Source: Clostridia bacterium (GTDB lineage Bacteria; Bacillota_A; Clostridia; Christensenellales; Borkfalkiaceae). From it: a DNA stretch of 7,678 nucleotides. The stretch is from NCBI GenBank assembly GCA_017457015.1, contig JAFTIG010000057.1, positions 1-7,678 on the forward strand, read 5' to 3'. Position 1 is the stretch's first letter, and every line of letters begins with the position of its first letter. The translations under genes and the position numbers were made by a program. Below the pieces are notes generated by a model. That model had not been told where the DNA came from and did no database searches. It was given only the letters and a program-made list of their open reading frames with translations. Below are positions 1-6,554 of the stretch, in pieces.

Positions 1-36
1 GTAGACCAACGCTCTATCCAGCTGAGCTAACGGCGC
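1..36 (-). tRNA. tRNA-Arg (ACG), 5' half, cut by window edge
   Basis: Read on the minus strand from 36 down, this gives the 5' half of a normal tRNA: acceptor strand GCGCCGT, TA, a D-arm closed by GCTC/GAGC with a GG-containing loop, then anticodon stem TTGGT and loop start CTAC. The visible anticodon bases are A34 and C35; the third base lies outside the window. Arg(ACG) is inferred because bacteria almost only use A34 in that anticodon and because the neighbouring remnant at 79-128 spells ACG in the same context. The T-arm and 3' end are off the window, so intactness cannot be judged. It is the third unit of a minus-strand row of tRNA-Arg-like sequences. Confidence 0.85.
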
Positions 37-40
37 ATAA

Positions 41-54
41 CCCCTAAAAAGGGG
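41..54 (-). other. small hairpin just upstream of the tRNA-Arg
   Basis: CCCC and GGGG arms (5 bp if the T-A pair is counted) enclose an A/T loop. On the minus strand the hairpin ends four bases before the tRNA-Arg 5' end at position 36. It could be a weak terminator for the preceding tRNA-like unit or a leader hairpin at the tRNA processing site. No clear T-run follows it on the minus strand, so a terminator role is not well supported. Confidence 0.45.
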
Positions 55-78
55 ATTTGATATTAAATTTTCGTTCTT

Positions 79-128
<50 letters not shown>

Positions 129-131
129 AAA

Positions 132-155
132 CTAACAACTTTTTACAGTCGTTAG
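132..155 (-). other. hairpin upstream of the T-armless tRNA-like unit
   Basis: On the minus strand CTAAC pairs with GTTAG, then a G-U pair, then ACT with AGT, around a six-base loop. The hairpin ends three bases (TTT) before the 5' end of the tRNA-like unit at 128. It may be a weak terminator for the structured element at 181-295 or a leader hairpin of the tRNA unit. Its position matches the hairpins before the other two units. Confidence 0.45.
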
Positions 156-180
156 AATTTTATTAATTTTGTTTTTGTTA

Positions 181-295
181 TGCACTCAATTGGATGGAGC
201 GGAGCAGACGCTCTGTGCCCGAAGCGCTAGCGTAGGAAATACGCTGACCTGCTTACCTGACCGTGCCCACAGTTTACAATTGAGCTAATGGTGCA
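181..295 (-). other. GC-rich folded element with tRNA-Arg-derived inverted ends
   Basis: This is an unrecognised 115-bp segment of about 54% GC in very AT-rich surroundings. Its ends form an imperfect inverted repeat: TGCAC plus TCAATTG (181-192) pairs with CAATTGA (277-283) and GTGCA (291-295), leaving a seven-base bulge on one side. On the minus strand the first 18 bases (294-277) equal the 5' end of the tRNA-Arg unit at 128. On the plus strand bases 186-201 match the same tRNA's D-arm at 15 of 16 positions, so the two ends look like inverted tRNA pieces. Inside are possible stems GAGCG/CGCTC (near 199-213) and AGCGTA/TACGCT (near 229-245), and two GTGCCC copies. It lies about 30 bases downstream of a perfect promoter, so it is probably transcribed on the minus strand. 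It could be a rearranged tRNA relic, a small structured RNA, or an assembly chimera. Confidence 0.5.
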
Positions 296-300
296 TAATA

Positions 301-328
301 TTAAGTCTGTCACTTTTGACAGCCTTAA
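301..328 (-). other. hairpin at the predicted 5' end of the tRNA-region transcript
   Basis: TTAAG and CTGTCA pair with TGACAG and CTTAA, with one mismatch, around a four-base loop. The stem can be extended with ATAAT/ATTAT to 295-334 across a second mismatch. The promoter at 330-358 should start transcription near 323, so the inner CTGTCA/TGACAG hairpin would form at the very 5' end of the RNA. For alaS read-through transcripts the whole stem could form and might serve as a weak terminator or processing site, but no T-run follows it on the minus strand. Confidence 0.55.
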
Positions 329-329
329 C

Positions 330-358
330 ATTATATGATAATTTTTTTTCTTTGTCAA
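330..358 (-). promoter_or_regulatory. perfect consensus promoter driving the tRNA region
   Basis: On the minus strand TTGACA (358-353) is followed by a 17-base spacer and TATAAT (335-330). Both hexamers match the housekeeping sigma consensus at every position and the spacing is optimal. The spacer is A-rich, and an AT-only tandem repeat lies directly upstream, where an UP element would sit. The expected start is near 323, pointing into the tRNA-Arg-like units. It separates the stable-RNA region from the alaS operon. Confidence 0.85.
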
Positions 359-380
359 TTATTTTAATCAATTATTTTAA
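355..380. repeat. 13-bp perfect tandem duplication over the alaS stop
   Basis: TCAATTATTTTAA occurs twice back to back (355-367 and 368-380). The right copy contains the last alaS codons and the stop codon (372-374). The left copy overlaps the first bases of the TTGACA hexamer of the minus-strand promoter. The duplication therefore places an AT-rich tract just upstream of, and partly in, the promoter's -35 region. Confidence 0.9.
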
Positions 381-2198
381 GATTGCTTTAATTCTTCTTA
401 CACCGCTACTTGAACTTTCTTCTTTTTTAATAACGAACGTTCCGAGATCTCCCGTGTTTTTAGCGTGCGGACCACCACAAATCTGCATATCTACACCATC
501 TATCGTGTAAACGGATACGATTTGGTCGTCGCTATCTGCATTGAACACGCCGTAAGCGCCGTTTTTAACCGCTTGGCTATACGGAAGTTCCGTTCTCACT
601 ACGTCAATTTTTTTAGCGATAACGTCGTTTACAAACTTTTCAAGTCCCTTTAATTCGTCATCGGTCATCTTGTGGTCGCAGTTAAAGTCAAATCTAAGTC
701 TTTCTTCGGTAATGTTAGAGCCCTTTTGCTCGGTATGAGTGCCGAACATTTTTCTTAGTCCTGCAAGCATAATATGCGTTGCGGTGTGATAGTTTGTGGT
801 AACTTCCGTTCTTTCAGTAAGTCCGCCCTTTGCCGCTTGTGCTTGTGCTTTGGAAAGTTCTTGGTGTGCCTTAAACGCTTCGTTAAAGCCCTTTTCGTCA
901 ACCGTAAGTCCGCGTTCTGCCGCGAGTTCTACCGTGAGTTCTAACGGGTATCCGAACGTATCGTAAAGCCTAAACGCTTGCTTGCCCGTTATTTCCGTTT
1001 CAGGAACGTACGCAGGATCTTTTTCTTTCATGAACGCGTTCTTTCTTTCCATGCCTGTAATGCACTTGTCGAACTCTTTCATGCCTGCAGCGAGAGTCGC
1101 TTCAAACTTTTTAATTTCTTTTAATATCTCCGCTAAAATATAGTCTTCTTTTTCCACGAGTAAGGGATATGCTCCGTCGTAAATCTTTTCTATAAAGATT
1201 TTTGCAACTTCACACATTTCAGTCGCGTCTATACCGAGATTTTTACAGTATCTTATAGCACGGCGTAAAAGTCTTCTCAAAATATACCCTGCCCCTGTGT
1301 TTGAGGGCGTAATACCGTTCATATCGCCTATGAGCATAACGGCAGTTCTAGTATGGTCTGCAATAATACGCATAGCCTTTGTATCTTCTTTATCCGCGCC
1401 GTACGTTTTCCCCGACGCGCTCTCTAATCTTGCGATTGCACCTGCAAAAAGGTCGGTTTTATATCCGTCGTCTAAACCGTTAAGGAAAAGCAAAAGTCTA
1501 TCCAAGCCAAAGCCCGTATCGACGTTCTTGTTTTCTAATTCGGCGTATTTTCCACCTTCAAGTTTTTTATACTGCATATACACGTCGTTGCCGATTTCAA
1601 CGTATCTGCCACAATCGCAGTTAACGTCGCAAGTATCACAACAAGGATTATCGTGACGGGGATAGAACCACTCGTTATCAGGTCCACAAGGCGTGCCTAC
1701 CGTGCCTTCTAATTCCCACCAGTTGTTGGATTTGTCAAGATAGAAAATATTTTCAGGCTTAACGCCGAGTTCTTTTAAGTAACCTGCCGTTTCGTCGTCA
1801 CGCGGAACGGAGTCGTTCCCTTCAAAAACGGTCGAACAAATTTTGTCTTTATCAAAGCCGAACACCTGCGTCAAAAGTTCAAACGACCATTTGGTCTTTT
1901 CCTTTTTAAAATAGTCGCCCAAACTCCAGTTACCCATCATTTCAAAGAAAGTAAAGTGCGTTGCGTCGCCAACCGAATCGATATCAACCGTTCTAACGCA
2001 ACCCTGAACGTTGCAAAGTTTAGTGCCCTTGGGGTGCTTTTTGCCAAGCAAATACGGCATAAGCGGTTGCATACCCGCAACGTTAAACATAACGCCAGTA
2101 GTTCCGTCGCCGATTAAAGATACAGCACCGATATTGACGTGACCGCGATCTTCGTAAAACTTAATCCATTTTTCTCTTAATTCTTTTGAAGTTATCAT
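372..2198 (-). CDS. alaS: Alanine--tRNA ligase, short form without C-Ala domain
   Basis: A cytoplasmic class II synthetase that charges tRNA-Ala and hydrolyses mischarged Ser- and Gly-tRNA-Ala. The catalytic core covers about residues 1-240, with motif 2 at 82-99 (TFFEMMGNWSLGDYF) and motif 3 at 225-236 (NVDTGFGLDRLL). The tRNA-recognition region carries SNTGAGYILRRLLRR at 299-313. The editing domain covers about 465-608, with the zinc-site residues H471 and H475 (HTATH) and C574 and H578 (CGGPH, usually CGGTH). The protein stops at 608 aa right after the GVRR-containing end of the editing domain, whereas most bacterial AlaRS have about 870-880 aa and end in a C-Ala domain. A Cys-rich stretch (C186, C187, C190, C194, C196) lies between the catalytic motifs, a feature I associate from memory with short AlaRS of candidate-phyla bacteria. 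Start: ATG with AAAGGA about 10 bases upstream. It is the last gene of the operon, 28 nt after cysS. Confidence 0.95.
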   Translation of the reverse strand: MITSKELREKWIKFYEDRGHVNIGAVSLIGDGTTGVMFNVAGMQPLMPYLLGKKHPKGTKLCNVQGCVRTVDIDSVGDATHFTFFEMMGNWSLGDYFKKEKTKWSFELLTQVFGFDKDKICSTVFEGNDSVPRDDETAGYLKELGVKPENIFYLDKSNNWWELEGTVGTPCGPDNEWFYPRHDNPCCDTCDVNCDCGRYVEIGNDVYMQYKKLEGGKYAELENKNVDTGFGLDRLLLFLNGLDDGYKTDLFAGAIARLESASGKTYGADKEDTKAMRIIADHTRTAVMLIGDMNGITPSNTGAGYILRRLLRRAIRYCKNLGIDATEMCEVAKIFIEKIYDGAYPLLVEKEDYILAEILKEIKKFEATLAAGMKEFDKCITGMERKNAFMKEKDPAYVPETEITGKQAFRLYDTFGYPLELTVELAAERGLTVDEKGFNEAFKAHQELSKAQAQAAKGGLTERTEVTTNYHTATHIMLAGLRKMFGTHTEQKGSNITEERLRFDFNCDHKMTDDELKGLEKFVNDVIAKKIDVVRTELPYSQAVKNGAYGVFNADSDDQIVSVYTIDGVDMQICGGPHAKNTGDLGTFVIKKEESSSSGVRRIKAILK

Positions 2199-2226
2199 CT
2201 CTTTAATTTCCTTTCTTCACACGTTA

Positions 2227-3618
2227 TTAATTTTTTATCAAAGTATAGCCGTCTTTAGCGTCTTTTACTGAATATCCTTTTTCACTGAGCACTGCGCGAA
2301 GTTCGTCCGACTTTGCCCAGTCCTTATTCTGCCTTGCAATTTTTCTCTCTTCGGCAATGGCGATTACGTCCGACGGAATCTCTTCTTCCATCTTGCTTTC
2401 CGCCGCCTTTATAAACTCGTCTGCATCCGACGTAAACAATCCGATTAAAGCGTAAGTTTTTCTTAACTGATTAACGTCGTCCGCCGCCGTAGCGTCGTTT
2501 GCGTTAAGTTTAGCCTTAATCCCCTTAAAGATACCGAATAAATTGCTTATAGCGAGTGCGGTATTAAAATCGTCGTCCATAGCGCGATTAAACGCACCGT
2601 CGATTTCTAAACTTCCACCCTGCCCTTTGCCAAACTTCTCTTCGACCTGTTTTATAATCTTATAAAATTCGGTAAGGTGTTTTTCCGCGTCGGGGAAAAG
2701 GTTATCGGTGACGTTTATGTCGCCACGATAGTTTGTTTGCAATAGCGCGAACTTTATAGTTTCAGGCGAATATTTATCGAGTAAATCTTTTAAGAAAAGG
2801 CTATTTCCGAGCGATTTACTCATCTTTTGCCCGTTGACCTTTATAAGACCGTTGTGTATCCAGTAAGACGCAAACTGCTTACCCGTAAGCGCTTCAGTCT
2901 GCGCAATCTCGTTTTCGTGGTGTGGGAAAATTAAATCTCTGCCGCCACCGTGAATATCAATCTGTTCTCCGAACGCCTTTTTATTCATAGTAGAGCACTC
3001 TATGTGCCAACCCGGTCTGCCTTCGCCCCAAGGAGAAGTCCAACTCGGCTCGCCTTCTTTTGCCGACTTCCAAAGCGCAAAGTCTAAAGGATTTTTCTTC
3101 ATCTCGTCGTTATCCACGCGAACGCCGTTCATAGCGTCTTCTAAATTTCTGTGCGAAAGTTTGCCGTAACCGGGGAAACTTTCAACTGAAAAGTATACGT
3201 CACCCTTTTCGGTGGGATACGCATGCCCCTTTTCAATAAGCGTTGATACGAACGCGATAATATCTTCAATACTCTCGGTTGCTTTAAGCCAAAGCGACGG
3301 ATCGTCAACTTTTAAGCGCGCCATCTGCTCGTCGATATTTTTAATCATCTCTTGCGCGTAAACGTCCGCAGGAATACCCGTTTCGTTAGATTTAGCGATA
3401 ATCTTATCGTCGACGTCGGTATAGTTTCTAGCGTAAGTAACGCTATAGCCGACCTTTTCAAGATATTTTCTTATAATATCGTAGATAAGCGCTTGATACG
3501 CGTGCCCTATATGCGCTTCACCCGAAACGGTTATACCGCAAGCGTACATTTTTACCTTGCCTTGTTCAAGCGGTATAAAATCTTGTTTTTTGCCCGTAAG
3601 CGTGTTGTAAATTTTCAT
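2227..3618 (-). CDS. cysS: Cysteine--tRNA ligase
   Basis: A cytoplasmic class I synthetase that attaches cysteine to tRNA-Cys. The length of 463 aa is normal for the family. The ATP-binding signature is HIGH at 36-39, in the context CGITVSGEAHIGHA (27-40), and KMSKS is at 265-269. The zinc site that selects cysteine is complete: C27, C208 (GWHIECS), H233 and E237 (FPHHENE), matching C28, C209, H234 and E238 of the E. coli enzyme. The C-terminal third holds the helical DALR-type tRNA-binding region and a short anticodon-binding tail. The ATG lies one base after the cysE stop, and its ribosome binding site AAAGG (3627-3631, 8 bases away) is inside the last cysE codons, so translation of the two genes is probably coupled. 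The cysE-cysS order is common in Bacillota. No T-box leader precedes it. Confidence 0.98.
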   Translation of the reverse strand: MKIYNTLTGKKQDFIPLEQGKVKMYACGITVSGEAHIGHAYQALIYDIIRKYLEKVGYSVTYARNYTDVDDKIIAKSNETGIPADVYAQEMIKNIDEQMARLKVDDPSLWLKATESIEDIIAFVSTLIEKGHAYPTEKGDVYFSVESFPGYGKLSHRNLEDAMNGVRVDNDEMKKNPLDFALWKSAKEGEPSWTSPWGEGRPGWHIECSTMNKKAFGEQIDIHGGGRDLIFPHHENEIAQTEALTGKQFASYWIHNGLIKVNGQKMSKSLGNSLFLKDLLDKYSPETIKFALLQTNYRGDINVTDNLFPDAEKHLTEFYKIIKQVEEKFGKGQGGSLEIDGAFNRAMDDDFNTALAISNLFGIFKGIKAKLNANDATAADDVNQLRKTYALIGLFTSDADEFIKAAESKMEEEIPSDVIAIAEERKIARQNKDWAKSDELRAVLSEKGYSVKDAKDGYTLIKN

Positions 3619-3619
3619 A

Positions 3620-4267
3620 TTAATTACCTTTATTCTCTTTTTCCAAATCTTCTATTTTCTTTTCAAGCGTAAAAAGTTTTTCGCGGAGATGGCAAATCTC
3701 TTCGTGCAAAGGATCTCGCTTTTCCTGTTCTAAATCAGCAACTTTCTCCCCGTTAACTCTAACAACTATACCCGGTACGCCAACTACGGTTGCGTATGGC
3801 GGTACTTCTTTTAATACGACTGCGCCCGCACCGATTTTTGCGTATTCCCCAACGGTAAAACCGCCGAGCACTTTTGCGCCTGCGCTTATCATAGCGCCCT
3901 TTTTGATGGTCGGGTGACGTTTGCCCGTCTGCTTACCCGTACCGCCTAAAGTTACGCCTTGATAAATGACTACGCCTTCTTCTATCTCTGCCGTTTCACC
4001 TATAACGACGCCCGTACCGTGATCGATAAATACACCACCTGCAATCTTTGCTGCAGGGTGAATTTCTATGCCTGTAAGCCACTTTGCAAATTGACTGGTC
4101 ATTCTCGCCAAAAGTTTAAGTTTTATTCTGTATAAAAAATTTGCCCAGCGATGCCATGAGAGCGCGTGTACCCCCGAGTAAGTAAGCCATATCTCAAACT
4201 TACTGCGCGCTGCCGGGTCGTTTTGTTTTGCCGCCCTTATGTCGGCGCGTAATCTCTTAAAAAACAT
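3620..4267 (-). CDS. cysE: Serine O-acetyltransferase
   Basis: Transfers acetyl from acetyl-CoA to L-serine, giving O-acetylserine, the committed step of cysteine synthesis. The left-handed beta-helix hexapeptide domain covers about residues 65-170. Catalytic residues are visible: H83 in FIDHGTG, with E68 (GIEIHP) in the place of the E. coli D143 and H118 in the KRHPTI loop. The acidic residue being Glu is usual in Bacillus-type enzymes. The 215-aa length and the start MFFKRLRADIRAA...DPAARSKFE fit the short Bacillus form, which supports this ATG even though the AAGGG next to it is only one base away; AAAGG 12 bases upstream may be the working site. The C-terminus (about 188-212) looks like a short coiled coil, REKLFTLEKKIEDLEKE. 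It lies 27 nt after the regulator gene and almost touches cysS. Confidence 0.97.
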   Translation of the reverse strand: MFFKRLRADIRAAKQNDPAARSKFEIWLTYSGVHALSWHRWANFLYRIKLKLLARMTSQFAKWLTGIEIHPAAKIAGGVFIDHGTGVVIGETAEIEEGVVIYQGVTLGGTGKQTGKRHPTIKKGAMISAGAKVLGGFTVGEYAKIGAGAVVLKEVPPYATVVGVPGIVVRVNGEKVADLEQEKRDPLHEEICHLREKLFTLEKKIEDLEKENKGN

Positions 4268-4294
4268 ACCCTTATTTAACCTTTAGGTTTTTAA

Positions 4295-5053
4295 TTAATA
4301 AACTTTTACGTTCATACTCTCGATAACGGCCTTGAGTTCTTTAGGAAAGTTTTTATCCACCACCATACAGTCTACGTTTTCAAGTAACGCAAACGTGTAG
4401 GGCGTTTTCTTATTTACCTTTGAACTGTCAAGTAGCATTATTACCTTATCAGCCTTTTCGATAACCTTTCTTTTGACGTCCGCTTCGGACTGGTTACCGC
4501 AAGTGAACGCACCCGCGTCTTTGATAAATCCCGTTGCCGTCATAACTGCCGTCTGGATATTTACGTCTTTAATAAAATCCAAACAACTCTTGCCAACAGT
4601 TATAAAGTTATTTTTTCGAAGGTCTCCGCCAAGAAGTGAAACCGTCGGTTTTTCCTTTCTTAAAATAGTTTCCGCTATAACGATAGCGTTGGTTAAAACG
4701 TAAAAATTATCGTCGGGGAGTGCGCGCGCAAAATAGGTGGTCGTAGAACCGCCGTCTATAAATATGCAACTTTTGCGCTCGACGAGTTTAACCGCTTTAT
4801 CTGCAATCTCCAACTTCTCCGCCGCGTTAAAGTTTATACGCTCGGAAAAATCCGCTTCTTTTGCGCGAAGAACACTGTCTACCGAAATAGCACCGCCCGG
4901 TACTTTTAATACCGCGTTGGTTTCTTCAAGCCTATTTAGATCTCTACGGAGCGTCATGCTCGATACGTCGGGAAACGCACATTCAAGTTCGTGAAGCGTT
5001 ACTTTGCCGTTTTTGTCAATAAATTCTTTTAAGTGAAAAAGTCTATCTTTCAT
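4295..5053 (-). CDS. DeoR/GlpR-family transcriptional regulator
   Basis: A DNA-binding regulator, normally a repressor released by a phosphorylated sugar. The N-terminal DeoR-type winged helix-turn-helix is at about 1-57, with the recognition segment SSMTLRRDLNRLEE (31-44) in place of the usual EETIRRDL. The C-terminal ligand domain (about 72-252) has the family hallmarks: the ERINFN segment with EK at 79-80, the phosphate-binding DGGSTTT at 100-106, and SEADVKRKVIEKADKVIML followed by DSSK (209-212). At 252 aa the length is typical. The start is ATG with a strong AAGGAG five bases upstream and a near-consensus promoter at 5076-5104. It heads the operon with cysE, cysS and alaS, so it may control its own operon. 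The effector cannot be named from sequence, and members of this family next to cysteine genes are not a pattern I know. Confidence 0.93.
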   Translation of the reverse strand: MKDRLFHLKEFIDKNGKVTLHELECAFPDVSSMTLRRDLNRLEETNAVLKVPGGAISVDSVLRAKEADFSERINFNAAEKLEIADKAVKLVERKSCIFIDGGSTTTYFARALPDDNFYVLTNAIVIAETILRKEKPTVSLLGGDLRKNNFITVGKSCLDFIKDVNIQTAVMTATGFIKDAGAFTCGNQSEADVKRKVIEKADKVIMLLDSSKVNKKTPYTFALLENVDCMVVDKNFPKELKAVIESMNVKVY

Positions 5054-5075
5054 CTTATCTCCTTGTATCTAATAC

Positions 5076-5104
5076 ATTTTACCACCATTGAAAGGAATAA
5101 TCAA
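5076..5104 (-). promoter_or_regulatory. promoter of the regulator-cysE-cysS-alaS operon
   Basis: On the minus strand TTGATT (5104-5099), a 17-base spacer and TAAAAT (5081-5076) form a good housekeeping promoter. The expected start is near 5069, giving an untranslated leader of only about 15 bases. This leaves no room for a T-box or other riboswitch at the head of the operon. Confidence 0.8.
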
Positions 5105-5121
5105 GAAATAAGGATAAAAAA

Positions 5122-5149
5122 TCACAAATTTCTTGTGAAAATTTTTCAC
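5122..5149. promoter_or_regulatory. two overlapping palindromes, candidate operator
   Basis: TCACAA-ATTTC-TTGTGA (5122-5138) is a perfect inverted repeat with a five-base centre. GTGAAAA-T-TTTTCAC (5135-5149) is a second perfect one with a one-base centre, and they share GTGA. They lie between the two divergent promoters, 18 bases upstream of the regulator's -35 and about 46 bases upstream of the serS -35. Position next to a DeoR-family gene suggests an autoregulatory operator; this is inference. Confidence 0.5.
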
Positions 5150-5195
5150 GAAAAAACAATTTTTGGGAAATTAGTGTAAATGTTTAACAAAATCA

Positions 5196-5224
5196 TTGAT
5201 TTTAGTAAAAAATCTTGGTACAAT
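5196..5224 (+). promoter_or_regulatory. promoter of serS
   Basis: TTGATT (5196-5201), a 17-base spacer and TACAAT (5219-5224) match the housekeeping consensus well. Transcription should begin near 5231, leaving a leader of about 29 bases. There is therefore no space for a T-box leader in front of serS, although serS is often T-box controlled in Bacillota. Confidence 0.8.
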
Positions 5225-5259
5225 AATATGTAGGCAATATAACTTGGAGAAGTAATGCA

Positions 5260-6540
5260 ATGTTAGACTTAAAAAAAATTCAGGAAAATAACGAAAAAAT
5301 CGTAGAACTTCTATCTAGAAAAGGCTACGCAGCAGACTTTGATCCTATTCTCGCAATGGATAAAGAGAGAAGAGCGGTTATAGGTGAAGTGGAAACTTAT
5401 AAAGCGGAAAGAAATAAGGTTTCCGCACAAATCCCCGCGCTCAAAAAAGCAGGTCAACCAGTAGACGCTATTTTTCAAGAAATGCGAGCGCTCGGCGACA
5501 AGATTACCGAGTGTGACCAAAAAGCAAAAGATTTAGAAGAAAAAATATTCGACGCACTATCTCGCATGCCGAATATCCCTGACGAAGACTTGCTTGCAGG
5601 TGAAAAAGAAAATAATGCGGTAATTAAAGTAGTGGGCGAAAAACCCGAGTTTTCTTTCCCTATGCAAAACCACGTTGACCTTTGTACTAAACTCGGCATT
5701 ATAGACTATCAAAGGGGCACTAAACTTTCGGGCGGCGGTTACTGGCTATACCGTGGCGACGGCGCAAGATTAGAGTGGGCGCTTCTTAACTTCTTTATCA
5801 GCGAACACTTAAAGGACGGCTATGAATTTATTCTTCCGCCACACCAACTCGGCTACAACTGCGGTTTTGGTGCAGGACAGTTCCCGAAATTTGCCGACGA
5901 AGTTTACTGGCTTGATTGTGATGAAGACAGAAAGAAAAACCGCTTTATGTTACCGACTGCGGAAACGGCGCTCGTAAATATGTATGCAGGAGAAATTATC
6001 GACGAATCAAAACTCCCGATGAAGTTCTTTGCTTACACCCCCTGCTACCGCAAAGAAGCAGGCTCTTATCGTGCAGAAGAACGCGGTATGATAAGGGGAC
6101 ATCAATTTAACAAAGTTGAAATGGTGCAATACGCTCACCCCGAAAAATCTATGGAAGCGTTCACTGAACTTGTAAATAAAGCCGCAAGTTTAATTGAAAA
6201 GTTAGGTCTTCACTTCAGAGTTTCTAAACTCGCTGCTGGCGACTGCTCGGCATCAATGGCAAGAACTTACGATATTGAAGTATGGATTCCCAGTATGGGC
6301 ATTTATAAAGAAGTATCGTCAGTAAGTAACGCAAACGATTATCAGGCAAGAAGAAACAACACCAAGTACCGTGATGCAAAGACGGGTAAACCCGCATTTT
6401 TACACACCCTTAACGGCTCGGGCTTGGCAACTAGCCGTGTTTTCCCTGCTCTTATCGAACAGTACCAGAACGCTGACGGCTCAATCACCATCCCTGAAGT
6501 TTTAAGACCGTTCATGGGTGGACAAGAAGTTATAAAATAA
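5260..6540 (+). CDS. serS: Serine--tRNA ligase
   Basis: A class II synthetase of the cytoplasm that charges tRNA-Ser with serine (and tRNA-Sec where present). The N-terminal long coiled-coil arm that grips the tRNA variable arm covers about residues 1-110. The catalytic domain follows: TAET at 233-236 (serine-binding loop, usually TAEV or TSEV), motif 2 at 263-288 (YRKEAGSYRAEERGMIRGHQ, then FNKVEM), and motif 3 at 382-419 (HTLNGSGLATSR with IPEVLRPFMGG). The usual SSCSN...DFQARR block reads SSVSNANDYQARR (353-365), so this belongs to a variant subfamily rather than the best-known type. The length of 426 aa is normal. The ATG has GGAGA nine bases upstream. It is a single-gene unit, divergent from the regulator operon, ending at the terminator at 6555-6586. 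Confidence 0.97.
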   Translation: MLDLKKIQENNEKIVELLSRKGYAADFDPILAMDKERRAVIGEVETYKAERNKVSAQIPALKKAGQPVDAIFQEMRALGDKITECDQKAKDLEEKIFDALSRMPNIPDEDLLAGEKENNAVIKVVGEKPEFSFPMQNHVDLCTKLGIIDYQRGTKLSGGGYWLYRGDGARLEWALLNFFISEHLKDGYEFILPPHQLGYNCGFGAGQFPKFADEVYWLDCDEDRKKNRFMLPTAETALVNMYAGEIIDESKLPMKFFAYTPCYRKEAGSYRAEERGMIRGHQFNKVEMVQYAHPEKSMEAFTELVNKAASLIEKLGLHFRVSKLAAGDCSASMARTYDIEVWIPSMGIYKEVSSVSNANDYQARRNNTKYRDAKTGKPAFLHTLNGSGLATSRVFPALIEQYQNADGSITIPEVLRPFMGGQEVIK

Positions 6541-6554
6541 TTTTATCTAAAGTT

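Noticed and set aside
181..295. Bacterial SRP (4.5S-like) RNA, suggested by GGTCAGGT...AAGCAG on the minus strand
   Set aside because: The conserved apical part with the GGAA-type tetraloop (CCGGAAGG) is missing between these two pieces, and the flanking helices do not fit the SRP domain.
181..295. A complete tRNA with a long variable arm (Ser, Leu or Sec type)
   Set aside because: No T-arm with a TTCRANNC-type loop and no consistent anticodon arm could be drawn on either strand.
331..350. Plus-strand terminator made of an AT-only hairpin followed by a T-run
   Set aside because: The stem is five A-T pairs only, there is no plus-strand gene to terminate, and the bases are fully explained as the -10 and spacer of the minus-strand promoter.
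316..653. Plus-strand ORFs of about 60 residues across the alaS 3' end
   Set aside because: They lie opposite alaS codons, have no ribosome binding site and look like shadows of the real gene.
372..2198. AlaRS shortened by a frameshift or nonsense mutation
   Set aside because: The protein ends exactly at the natural end of the editing domain, and the sequence after the stop is AT-rich non-coding DNA with a promoter, with no C-Ala remnant in other frames.
5255..5266. Three-codon leader ORF (Met-Gln-Cys-stop) overlapping the serS start
   Set aside because: It has the same ribosome binding site as serS and no attenuator structure around it; a chance ATG is the simpler explanation.
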